A DNA stretch of 64,000 nucleotides. Origin: Pedobacter polysacchareus (lineage in GTDB: Bacteria > Bacteroidota > Bacteroidia > Sphingobacteriales > Sphingobacteriaceae). Each line of letters opens with the position of its first letter. The first letter of the stretch is position 1. The stretch is taken from the NCBI RefSeq assembly GCF_019802255.1, contig NZ_JAHYSS010000010.1, forward strand, positions 1-64,000, given 5' to 3'. The position numbers were made by a program, and so were the translations under genes. The notes under the pieces were generated by a model that saw only the letters and a list, made by a program, of their open reading frames with translations, was not told where the DNA came from and ran no database searches. This document shows positions 33,082-41,290 of this stretch, piece by piece.

Positions 33082-36000
33082 TGTGATCGATTTCTTCGGT
33101 TAATGGATTTTCTTCTTCGTTTTTAACTAGTTTATGTTTTTCAGCAATTCTGCCGAATACATAATACAAACCTGGGATAATCAATACCCCGCAAATGGTA
33201 CCTACAAGCATCCCGCCAGCGGCTGCAGAACCAATCGTCCGGTTTCCGATTTTACCTGGCCCATTCGCCAATACCAATGGAATCAAACCTGCAATGAAGG
33301 CGAATGAAGTCATTAAGATCGGACGGAAACGGACTGCTGCCCCTTCCATTGCTGCCTGTAATACGGTGGCTCCTGCCCTGTGCTTCTGCACGGCAAACTC
33401 CACAATAAGTACCGCATTCTTACCCAGTAATCCAATTAGCATCACAAAGGCCACCTGTGCATAAATATTATTTTCTAATCCACAGATTTTCAATAGCAGG
33501 AATGCCCCGAAAATCCCGCATGGTAGAGAAAGAATCACCGTTAATGGCAAAATGAAACTTTCATATTGTGCGGCAAGAATCAGGTATACAAAGCCTAAAC
33601 AGATCAGGAAAATGTAAATCGCCTCGTTTCCACGAGATACCTCATCTTTGGAAATACCCGCCCAATCAATGCTAAAACCTCTCGGTAAGGTCTTTTCAGC
33701 CACTTCATTGATGGCATTAATCGCCGCACCGCTACTGTAACCCGGTGCAGAAGCACCGCTGATCTCAGCAGCATTGTACATATTGTGTCGGGTAATTTCA
33801 GACAGACCATATACCTTTTCCATTCTCATAAAGGCCGAAAACGGCACCATTTCATCCCGGCTATTTTTAACGTATAACTTAAGGATATCCTCTGGCAATG
33901 CCCTATACTGTGGTAAAGCCTGCACCATCACCTTATACTGACGGTCGTATTTGATGAAATTGGTTTCATAATTACTACCCACCAAGGTGGAAAGTGTGTT
34001 CATGGCATTTTCAATCGTTACGCCTTTCTGCTGCGCAATGTCGTTGTCCACACGCAGCATATATTGAGGGAATGCCGCACTGTAAAAGGTAAATACCGAC
34101 GATAATTCCGGACGTTTACTCAATTCCTTCACAAAATCCTTACTCACAGTTTCCATCTTTTTAAAGTCGCCAGACCCCGCCTTGTCTAATAAACGCAGTT
34201 CGAAACCACCAGCAGCACCATATCCTGGCACGGCAGGCGGTTGAAAGAATTCGATAGTAGCCCCGGAAATCCCTTTGGATTTTTCTTCCAGTTCCTTCAT
34301 AATCTCTTCCACGCCGTTTTTCCGATCTTCCCAGCTTTTCAAATTCACCAAACAGGTACCTGAGTTGGCACTCGTTCCTTCTGTCAGGATTTCATAACCG
34401 GCCAAGGCAGAAACAGATTGAACTCCCTCTACACCTTCCGCGATTTTCTGCAGTCTTTCCGCAATTTCATTGGTTCTTTCTAAAGAAGAGCCCGGAGGAG
34501 TTTGAATAATCGCATAAAACATCCCCTGATCCTCATTCGGAATAAAACCTGAAGGCAGACTGTTGTTCAGGAAGAATGTTCCGGCACAAAATGCCAGCAG
34601 CAGGCCAAAAGTGATCACCTTACGGTTTACAATCAGCCCAAGCAACTTTTGATATTTACCGGAAAGTTTATCAAAACCTGTGTTAAAACCATCTAAAAAC
34701 TTATCTAAAGCATTCTTTTTCTTTACTTTACCATGGTGATTTTTTAGTAAAATAGCACAAAGTGCCGGGGTTAGTGTAAGGGCAACGATACCAGAAAGGA
34801 TAATCGCTGTAGCCATCGTAATAGAGAATTGCCTGTAGAAAATCCCCACTGGGCCAGACATAAAAGCAACCGGGATAAATACAGCGGCCATCAAAAAGGT
34901 AATCGCGATAATGGCTCCACTGATCTCATGCATCACTTTTTTTGTCGCTTTTCTTGCAGAGATATGGTGTTCCTGCATCTTGGCATGGACCGCTTCAATG
35001 ACCACAATGGCATCATCCACGACGACCCCAATCGCCAGTACCAGGGCAAATAAGGTCACGAGGTTGATCGTAATCCCGAAAAACTGCATGAACATAAACG
35101 TTCCAATCAGCGATACAGGAACGGCAATTGCCGGAATCAAAGTAGAACGCCAGTCGCCCAGAAATAGGAATACCACCAATCCAACCAGGATAAATGCTTC
35201 TACGAGTGTGTGGATCACTTTTTCAATCGAAGCATCCAGGAATTTTGAAACGTCGTAACTGATCTCATAATCCACACCCTTAGGGAATGAAGATTTCTTG
35301 ATCTCCTCCATTTTAGCCTTGATGTCTTTAATGACCTGACTCGCATTACTGCCATAAGATTGTTTCACCGTGATTGCTGCTGAAGGCCTTCCGTTCAGGT
35401 TCGAATAAATGTCATACATCGAACTTCCAAACTCAATATTGGCCACATCTTTCAATCTCAGAATCTCGCCTTGCGGTGTAGACCTTAAAATGATATCTCC
35501 GTAAGCTTCCTGAGTAGTGAAACGCCCTGGATATTTTAACACATATTCAAAGGATTGAGATCTTTTTCCTGAACTTTCACCAGTTTTTCCTGGCGATGCT
35601 TCTAAACTCTGCTGGTTCAACGCTTCCAAAACCTCGTCTGCAGAGATTTTATAGGCCAGCATACGGTCTGGTTTCAGCCAGATGCGCATCGCATATTCCC
35701 GGTTACCCAGGATATCTGCCACACCAACACCGTCTACCCGTTTCAGTTCTGAGAGCACGTTAATGTCCGCAAAGTTGAACAGGAACTTCTGATCCATCTT
35801 TGGATCCTTGCTGTACAAGTTGATGTACATCAGCATATTTGATTCTTCACGAGTGATCTTTACCCCTTCACGCACCACTAATGGCGGTAATTTGTTGATC
35901 ACGGAAGCAACACGGTTTTGAATGTTAACGGAAGCCTGATTGGGATCCGTTCCCAGGTTAAACACCACCTGAATGGATGCTTCACCATCATTACCAGCAT

Positions 36001-36241
36001 CAGAAGCCATATATTTCATTCCTGGAACACCATTAATGGCTCTTTCTAAAGGAATGATAACCGATTTAATCATCAGCTCGCCGTTAGCTCCAGGGTATTC
36101 GGCGGTGATATTCACCTTTGGCGGTGAGATTGAAGGGAATTGCGTAACCGGTAAGTGGCTCAATGCCAAAGCACCCAGAAACACAATAATGAGGGATATT
36201 ACTATAGAAAGGACTGGCCTTTGTATAAACTTATTAAACAT
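33074..36241 (-). CDS. RND efflux pump inner-membrane transporter (HAE1/AcrB type)
   Basis: The 1055-residue proton-driven pump. It starts MFNKFIQRPVLSIVISLIIV, as AcrB homologues do. Twelve membrane helices and two large periplasmic loops are evident. Helix 4 carries the paired aspartates (GVVVDDAIVVIE) essential for proton relay, and LTLTPALCAILL follows. The C-terminal half has GLLGKNAVLIVEFA and RFRPILMTSFAFIAGLIPL. Full length for the family. It lies between adaptor (44 bases upstream) and channel gene (8-base overlap) in one operon. Confidence 0.95.
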   Translation of the reverse strand: MFNKFIQRPVLSIVISLIIVFLGALALSHLPVTQFPSISPPKVNITAEYPGANGELMIKSVIIPLERAINGVPGMKYMASDAGNDGEASIQVVFNLGTDPNQASVNIQNRVASVINKLPPLVVREGVKITREESNMLMYINLYSKDPKMDQKFLFNFADINVLSELKRVDGVGVADILGNREYAMRIWLKPDRMLAYKISADEVLEALNQQSLEASPGKTGESSGKRSQSFEYVLKYPGRFTTQEAYGDIILRSTPQGEILRLKDVANIEFGSSMYDIYSNLNGRPSAAITVKQSYGSNASQVIKDIKAKMEEIKKSSFPKGVDYEISYDVSKFLDASIEKVIHTLVEAFILVGLVVFLFLGDWRSTLIPAIAVPVSLIGTFMFMQFFGITINLVTLFALVLAIGVVVDDAIVVIEAVHAKMQEHHISARKATKKVMHEISGAIIAITFLMAAVFIPVAFMSGPVGIFYRQFSITMATAIILSGIVALTLTPALCAILLKNHHGKVKKKNALDKFLDGFNTGFDKLSGKYQKLLGLIVNRKVITFGLLLAFCAGTFFLNNSLPSGFIPNEDQGMFYAIIQTPPGSSLERTNEIAERLQKIAEGVEGVQSVSALAGYEILTEGTSANSGTCLVNLKSWEDRKNGVEEIMKELEEKSKGISGATIEFFQPPAVPGYGAAGGFELRLLDKAGSGDFKKMETVSKDFVKELSKRPELSSVFTFYSAAFPQYMLRVDNDIAQQKGVTIENAMNTLSTLVGSNYETNFIKYDRQYKVMVQALPQYRALPEDILKLYVKNSRDEMVPFSAFMRMEKVYGLSEITRHNMYNAAEISGASAPGYSSGAAINAINEVAEKTLPRGFSIDWAGISKDEVSRGNEAIYIFLICLGFVYLILAAQYESFILPLTVILSLPCGIFGAFLLLKICGLENNIYAQVAFVMLIGLLGKNAVLIVEFAVQKHRAGATVLQAAMEGAAVRFRPILMTSFAFIAGLIPLVLANGPGKIGNRTIGSAAAGGMLVGTICGVLIIPGLYYVFGRIAEKHKLVKNEEENPLTEEIDHNV

Positions 36242-36285
36242 TTACTTAGTTTTAAATGATAGGATCAAACTGAAAAGACTCGTAA

Positions 36286-37368
36286 TTATTCCGCTTTTAA
36301 TCTCAAATGAGAGATGACTTCCTTAGGATCCTGGAATTTATACCTGATCTTTTCATCATCTTTAACTTTCTGAACACCTTCCAAAAGGATCTTATCGGTT
36401 TCAGAAAGACCGCTTCCTACCACGTATAGGTCAGGCATTTCACTGGAAATGGTGATGTTTCTGGAATGGATCACATCGTCCTTTCCTACCACAAACACAT
36501 ACATTTTATCCTGAATCTCGTAAGTTGCTTTCTGCGGAATAATCAGTGCCCCGCGTAATGGAACCACCATTTGTATTTTACCGGTTTCGCCATTTTTTAA
36601 CAGCTTATTGGCATTCGGAAAACGAGCCCGGAAAGCAATGTTGCCCGTTTCTCCGTTAAACTCACTTTCAATCACCTCAACATTTCCCTTTTCTGATAAA
36701 ACCTGGTTATTGGCCAATAGCAGACTCACTTTTTTGTCGCCACGGTCTTTTACATTCATCTGGTAAGACAAATATTCAGGTTCAGAAACATTGAAATAAG
36801 CGAATACCTGACTGTTGTCAGAAAGACTGGTCAGCAATGCGCCTTCATCAATCAGACTTCCTAATTTCATTGGAATCCGGTCAATAGTGCCATCAAAAGG
36901 CGCCTTGATCTCGGTAAATGACAAGTGGAGTTTCGCCAGGGAGACTTCTGCTTTGGCGGCATCCAGTTTAGCCTGGGCTACTGCCTGTTCATTTCTGGAA
37001 ACTACATTTTTATCAGCCAGCAGTTTCACGTTCTGCAGCTCTATTTGCGCTTCTTTTACTTCAGCCTGAGCCTTTAACAGCTCTGCTTCATAAAGTTTCG
37101 GCATGATGCGAAACAACAGTTGTCCAGCCTTAACAGACTGTCCTTCATCAACGTAAATATTTTGTAAGTAGCCCTTTTCCTGGGCGCGGATCTCAATATT
37201 CCGGACTGAACGAATTTGAGATACGTATTCTTTAGTAAACGAAGTATCAGTTTTTAAAGGATTGGTAATGGAAAACTGACTTTCTTCTTTTTTCTCTTCT
37301 TTTTTTGTGGTACAGCTTGTAAGGTTGAAAAAGGCAACAGCGCCTGTCAACATGAGTATTTTCTTCAT
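36286..37368 (-). CDS. RND efflux periplasmic adaptor lipoprotein
   Basis: The 360-residue membrane-fusion protein that links pump and channel. The lipobox LTSC at about residue 19 gives an inner-membrane lipoprotein. The biotinyl-lipoyl halves (EIRAQEKGYLQNIYVDEGQS, then LSFTEIKAPFDGTIDRI) flank an alpha-hairpin of ~60 residues. A beta-barrel domain (VSLLLANNQVLSEKG) and a C-terminal membrane-proximal domain (KATYEIQDKMYVFV) follow. Order adaptor-pump-channel is standard. Confidence 0.93.
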   Translation of the reverse strand: MKKILMLTGAVAFFNLTSCTTKKEEKKEESQFSITNPLKTDTSFTKEYVSQIRSVRNIEIRAQEKGYLQNIYVDEGQSVKAGQLLFRIMPKLYEAELLKAQAEVKEAQIELQNVKLLADKNVVSRNEQAVAQAKLDAAKAEVSLAKLHLSFTEIKAPFDGTIDRIPMKLGSLIDEGALLTSLSDNSQVFAYFNVSEPEYLSYQMNVKDRGDKKVSLLLANNQVLSEKGNVEVIESEFNGETGNIAFRARFPNANKLLKNGETGKIQMVVPLRGALIIPQKATYEIQDKMYVFVVGKDDVIHSRNITISSEMPDLYVVGSGLSETDKILLEGVQKVKDDEKIRYKFQDPKEVISHLRLKAE

Positions 37369-37453
37369 GAGTAATTAATGGAAATTAAGCGAATAAATTC
37401 TTGGAATTCATAGAATTCCAGCGTAAGGGTTCTAAACGAAGGTTACGTAATGC

Positions 37454-37837
37454 TCAAATCCTCAGTACTCTTTGTCTGATATAGATGGGTGAAGAATTGC
37501 CGGAAAAAGGCAGAAAAGGCTGATAATGCTGATGATCAGCATCAGCGATTATAAGGGAATAAAATGTAAGGTACCACCTATTCAGGAGATAATATTCCTG
37601 ATGTAAGTTTTTAACTGGGAGCTCATCGCTGCTCAGGTGTTCCTCATCCAGGTCTAAATCAGCCTCTTCGATGACATTAAGATCCTGACCTGCGCCCCTT
37701 AATTTTGGCCCTTCACTTTTTGCAAGTCTCTGATTGGAAGGACAATGTTTGGCATGATGAGGTGTATCTGCATGAAGATAATGCCCTCCGCAAAGCAGGA
37801 AGGTAAACAAAGCCACGAAAAATACGACTACTCTCAT
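37454..37837 (-). CDS. small exported hypothetical protein, first gene before the RND operon
   Basis: A 127-residue protein starting MRVVVFFVALFTFLLCGGHY, a signal peptide, followed by a His-rich stretch (LHADTPHHAKHC) and an acidic segment (EEADLDLDEEHLSSDE). The hydrophobic, Tyr/Trp-rich C-terminal part ends in IYIRQRVLRI. The His and acid clusters could bind metal. It lies 85 bases upstream of the adaptor gene on the same strand and might be co-expressed with the pump. Not recognised. I chose the ATG at 37835-37837 because it opens the signal peptide. Confidence 0.6.
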   Translation of the reverse strand: MRVVVFFVALFTFLLCGGHYLHADTPHHAKHCPSNQRLAKSEGPKLRGAGQDLNVIEEADLDLDEEHLSSDELPVKNLHQEYYLLNRWYLTFYSLIIADADHQHYQPFLPFSGNSSPIYIRQRVLRI

Positions 37838-37917
37838 TTTGGTCGCAAAAGTAATCAAAGAATTGAAAGAAAAAAATGAATATCCAGAAATTGAAAATTG
37901 CGTGATATTTAATCAAA

Positions 37918-37951
37918 ACTGCTAAAATGAATACGAATTCATTTTAGCAGT
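37918..37951. terminator. terminator downstream of the ABC-F gene
   Basis: Perfect 15-bp arms (ACTGCTAAAATGAAT and complement) with an ACGA loop. On the minus strand it ends in TTTTGATT. Confidence 0.82.
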
Positions 37952-37973
37952 CTTTCATCACACCATTTCTGGA

Positions 37974-39590
37974 CTAATGTGATGAGGGGATAATCCCTGG
38001 CGCTGATAGGTTGATTTCCTGAAGCACATGAACTTGATCCAGAAAGTATTTGTCGTGTGAAATTACCAGCAGCGTCCCTTTGTATTCCTGAATCGCTTCA
38101 GTTAAAATCTCTATATTTTGAATATCCAGGTTATTGGTAGGTTCGTCCAACACAATTAAATCCGGACTTTGGTTGCCGATAGTTAAACCGCAAAGGATCA
38201 ACCTCATTTGCTCCCCACCGCTTAGAACTGAACAAGGCTTATCCCAATGTTCCTTCGCGAACAAAAACCGGTTTAAGCGGAGCTTGATTTCGTGTTCCTG
38301 CAGTGCTCCTGAATTAAACTGCTGTGCTTGTTCATACACACTGAGTTTAGTATCAATGATGGAATATTCCTGATCTACGTATACAGAGGTAAAGTCGGTC
38401 TGTGTTATACTGCCCGATTGTGGTTTTAATCCACCTAAAATTAGCTGAACCAAGGTACTCTTTCCAGATCCGTTCTCGCCCTGGATTGCTAAACGATCCC
38501 CTGACCTGAGCTGAAAGTTCAAACTTTCCTTCCAAAGTAATTGCCCCTTATAACCAAAATTGAGGTCTTTTGCAGTCATCAATATTTTCCCGGTATGCAG
38601 CTCAGAAGAATCGAGATTCATTTTCATCCGATCTGCATGTGGCAAATCCTTTCGCAATAAACTCAGCTCCTGCGAGATGGCATCTAGCTTTTCGGCATGC
38701 ACACCTTTCAAACGTGAAGTACTTTTCTCCGCATTATTTCTTAGTGTATTCATCATAATTGTTGGAATGCCTGCATTTTCCTGCTTCCGCTTCCCTCTGG
38801 AATCCAGCTTCTGCTGTCGTTCTAATGCGCTGCGTTCTACTTCTTTCGCTTTTCGGAAAGCCTTTTCTTTACTTCTTAATGTCTGATCAAAAGCTTCCAT
38901 TTCTATGGCACGCTGTGCGGTATAAAACTCATAATTGCCCCCATATCTACTGATTCCATCAGGCTGCAGCAAAACCACCACCTGCAAAAGGTTCAGCAAT
39001 TCGCGGTCATGGCTAACGACGACTAAAGTTTTTCTACTCAGCCTGATCTCTTCATAAAGCAGCATTCTGCTTTGCCTGTCCAGGTGGTTACTGGGTTCAT
39101 CCATCAAAATGATCTCCGGCTGATGGATTCGAATTCCTGCAAGGAACACCTTTGACTTTTGTCCGCCGCTTAAAGTGTTCATTTTCTGATGGAGATCGAG
39201 GCCGTCCAGCTTCCAGTAGGCAAAGCTCTGCTGACAGCGCGATTCAAAATCCCAGTCGTCATTTAATACGCTGAGGTTTTCTTCCGTCATCTGCCCGGCT
39301 AAAATTTCCTGCATCGCTTTTAGCTTGCCCTCCAATTGCAGGACTTCCGCAATGCTCCAGTCATTATATTCCTCCAAAAGCTGGGGGACATAGTAAGGCT
39401 TGGATTCGGCTTTAACCGATCCACTAACTGGCAGTAATTTTCCGGCCATGATTTTTAACAAGGTGGACTTTCCAAGGCCATTATTGCCGATTAAAGCAAT
39501 TTTTTCCTGTGGATTCACACTGAAATTTAAAGATGAAAACAGGCGATCCCGATTGGGATGCTGGTAAGTAATACTATGAAGATGAAGCAT
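37974..39590 (-). CDS. ABC-F family ATPase (ribosome-associated)
   Basis: A 538-residue soluble protein with two ABC cassettes and no membrane domain. The first Walker A is GNNGLGKS at 35-42, with signature LSGGQKSK and Walker B ILMDEPSNHLD. The second Walker A is GENGSGKS, with signature LSGGEQMR and IVLDEPTNNLD. Between them is a charged, helical linker (RSKEKAFRKAKEVERSALER) corresponding to the tRNA-contacting P-site tip motif. ABC-F proteins act on the ribosomal E site, either in translation or in antibiotic protection. This one is of the ~540-residue class found in many Bacteroidota; no resistance specificity can be read. Confidence 0.92.
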   Translation of the reverse strand: MLHLHSITYQHPNRDRLFSSLNFSVNPQEKIALIGNNGLGKSTLLKIMAGKLLPVSGSVKAESKPYYVPQLLEEYNDWSIAEVLQLEGKLKAMQEILAGQMTEENLSVLNDDWDFESRCQQSFAYWKLDGLDLHQKMNTLSGGQKSKVFLAGIRIHQPEIILMDEPSNHLDRQSRMLLYEEIRLSRKTLVVVSHDRELLNLLQVVVLLQPDGISRYGGNYEFYTAQRAIEMEAFDQTLRSKEKAFRKAKEVERSALERQQKLDSRGKRKQENAGIPTIMMNTLRNNAEKSTSRLKGVHAEKLDAISQELSLLRKDLPHADRMKMNLDSSELHTGKILMTAKDLNFGYKGQLLWKESLNFQLRSGDRLAIQGENGSGKSTLVQLILGGLKPQSGSITQTDFTSVYVDQEYSIIDTKLSVYEQAQQFNSGALQEHEIKLRLNRFLFAKEHWDKPCSVLSGGEQMRLILCGLTIGNQSPDLIVLDEPTNNLDIQNIEILTEAIQEYKGTLLVISHDKYFLDQVHVLQEINLSAPGIIPSSH

Positions 39591-39719
39591 AAAATCCTTT
39601 CTTTTTATTAAAAAAATGAGGTAACCAGATTTCTGGCTGCCCTTTATTTTCGGAAAAGAAATGGATCCTACATGCTGTTTTTATCAATTAGTTTAGAACT
39701 GCAAATATAATAATTTTAA
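39591..39719 (-). promoter_or_regulatory. ABC-F promoter and ~115-base leader with possible attenuator
   Basis: On the minus strand a -7 box TATATTTG (39712-39719) lies about 120 bases before the start codon, giving a long leader. In it a start-stop pair ATG-TAG (39673-39668) precedes a short hairpin (CCAG-AAAT-CTGG, 39636-39625). A run of seven U (39616-39610) follows six bases later. ABC-F genes are often controlled by leader attenuation; whether this one is remains unproven, as the stem is short. Confidence 0.35.
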
Positions 39720-39738
39720 TTTACTCCTTCAGGTTTCA

Positions 39739-39746
39739 TAGGTTTG
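39739..39746 (+). promoter_or_regulatory. candidate -7 box of the nucleoside phosphorylase gene
   Basis: TAGGTTTG matches the Bacteroidota TAnnTTTG consensus 20 bases before the start codon. No clear -33 box. Confidence 0.5.
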
Positions 39747-39766
39747 CAGGATCAATCGCCGTAATT

Positions 39767-40636
39767 ATGGAAAACAAAATATCAGCAGCAGACTTAATTA
39801 TCAATGAAGATGGCAGTATTTACCATCTGAATCTATTACCTGAAGACCTCGCCCAAACGGTGATCACCGTAGGAGATCCGGATCGCGTTTCAGAAATCTC
39901 TAAGCATTTTGACCGCATCGAACTTAAAAAGGGAAAGCGGGAGTTTATCACCCATACCGGTTATTTAGGTCAACGCAGGATTACCGTGATTTCAACTGGA
40001 ATCGGAACAGACAACATTGACATTGTATTTAATGAATTAGATGCCCTGGTTAATATTGATTTCGAAAGCAGAATGGTCAAAAAAGAACTGACCTCACTCG
40101 ATATTATCCGTATTGGTACTTCGGGAGCTATTCAACCAGATCTACCGATGGGAACCATTCTTGCTTCTTCTTTTGGCTTAGGCTTAGATGCCTTGATGCA
40201 ATACTATATCCATGAACTTTCTGTAGATGAACGTCCGATTTTAGAAGCATTCCATACCCATTGTGCACATATTAAAGGGATTCATCCTTATTTAACCGCT
40301 GCCGATAATACCTTGCTGGCAACAATCGGGGCTGATATGGAGCAAGGGATCACGATTACCGCACCTGGTTTTTATGCCCCTCAAGGCCGACAAGTTCGCG
40401 CAAAAAATTCCATACCTAATTTCATTGCTTTACTGAATACCTTTCAGCATGGCAAATACCGGATTACAAATCTGGAAATGGAAACCGCAGGAATCTATGC
40501 TCTGGCTAGGGTACTAGGTCATAAAGCGCTTTCTGTAAATGCGATACTCGCCAGCAGAGTGAATTTTGAGTTTAGTAAAACCCCAAATAAAGTAGTAGAT
40601 CAGGCGATCAGAATGGTATTGGATAAGCTAGGCTAA
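39767..40636 (+). CDS. nucleoside phosphorylase (uridine phosphorylase family)
   Basis: A 289-residue phosphorolytic enzyme of the PNP/UDP superfamily, salvaging nucleosides to base and ribose-1-phosphate. Family motifs are TVGDPDRVSEISKHFD (phosphate-binding region), VISTGIGTDNIDIVFNELD, IIRIGTSGAIQPD and NLEMETAGIYALA (ribose-binding Met-Glu). The base preferred is not clear from sequence; uridine is most likely from overall resemblance. Length is slightly above the E. coli Udp size. Monocistronic. Confidence 0.88.
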   Translation: MENKISAADLIINEDGSIYHLNLLPEDLAQTVITVGDPDRVSEISKHFDRIELKKGKREFITHTGYLGQRRITVISTGIGTDNIDIVFNELDALVNIDFESRMVKKELTSLDIIRIGTSGAIQPDLPMGTILASSFGLGLDALMQYYIHELSVDERPILEAFHTHCAHIKGIHPYLTAADNTLLATIGADMEQGITITAPGFYAPQGRQVRAKNSIPNFIALLNTFQHGKYRITNLEMETAGIYALARVLGHKALSVNAILASRVNFEFSKTPNKVVDQAIRMVLDKLG

Positions 40637-40735
40637 CGCTGTTCATTTATCCTGATTTATGGCAAAAGGTTTTTAAAGATTTCCAAACAAAACAGGCGCT
40701 ACTGTGTTCCATTGATAGATATAGAACGAATTATT

Positions 40736-41056
40736 ATGTTTGAATTAATAAAAAATAAAGTCCGAATTATAGCTGCAACATCATTGTTAAGTGCCTACGA
40801 TACAGAAGAATTAGATGCAGGGAAAAGATTTGTTGCCATCCTTGCTGGTGCATATATCTTTCAAAAAGGAATCAGAGCCATTTCGAAACATCCTATCATA
40901 GGGATTCAGGAAGCGGTGCTTGGTGGTATATTGTTATATAATGGTACGGTAGGTATCCATAAAAAGATCGTTAAAAAACCTAGAGAACTTTCTGACATCA
41001 GAAAAAACCAGATTCAGGGAAATGACCCAAGATCGGCAGTACCTGCCTTTGTTTAA
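40736..41056 (+). CDS. small membrane protein, YgaP/DUF2892-like
   Basis: A 106-residue protein starting MFELIKNKVRIIAATS at the ATG 40736; a TTG 24 bases upstream is in frame but less likely. Two hydrophobic segments (RFVAILAGAYIFQKGIRA and IQEAVLGGILLYNGTVG) form a hairpin of two membrane helices, as in DUF2892 proteins. A basic tail follows (KKIVKKPRELSDIRK). Function unknown. A GC-rich hairpin (41068-41084) follows the stop. Confidence 0.6.
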   Translation: MFELIKNKVRIIAATSLLSAYDTEELDAGKRFVAILAGAYIFQKGIRAISKHPIIGIQEAVLGGILLYNGTVGIHKKIVKKPRELSDIRKNQIQGNDPRSAVPAFV

Positions 41057-41189
41057 TTTATTTGATAGGCCGGAGACCCCGGCCGTATCACCTAAATTGT
41101 AGACGACATCAGCTTTCCAACCTGAACCGACGTAGGCTTATTGTCTTAGTCTAGTGTGAAGTTCAATATAATATTTTATATAAAAAAAC

Positions 41190-41225
41190 AGATCTGCTAA
41201 ATATTTTTAAATATTTAGCAGATCT
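41190..41225 (-). terminator. terminator of the GH92 gene
   Basis: Perfect 16-bp arms (AGATCTGCTAAATATT and complement) with a TTTA loop. On the minus strand the stem is followed by TGTTTTTTTA. Confidence 0.88.
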
Positions 41226-41290
41226 ATCAATATAATAACCTAGCACTCTGACAATCAACCATTAGAGGTAAATTACAACTAATTACACTG

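Noticed and set aside
41068..41084. GC-rich hairpin GGCCGG-N5-CCGGCC as terminator
   Set aside because: No U-tract follows on either strand; left as an unassigned hairpin.
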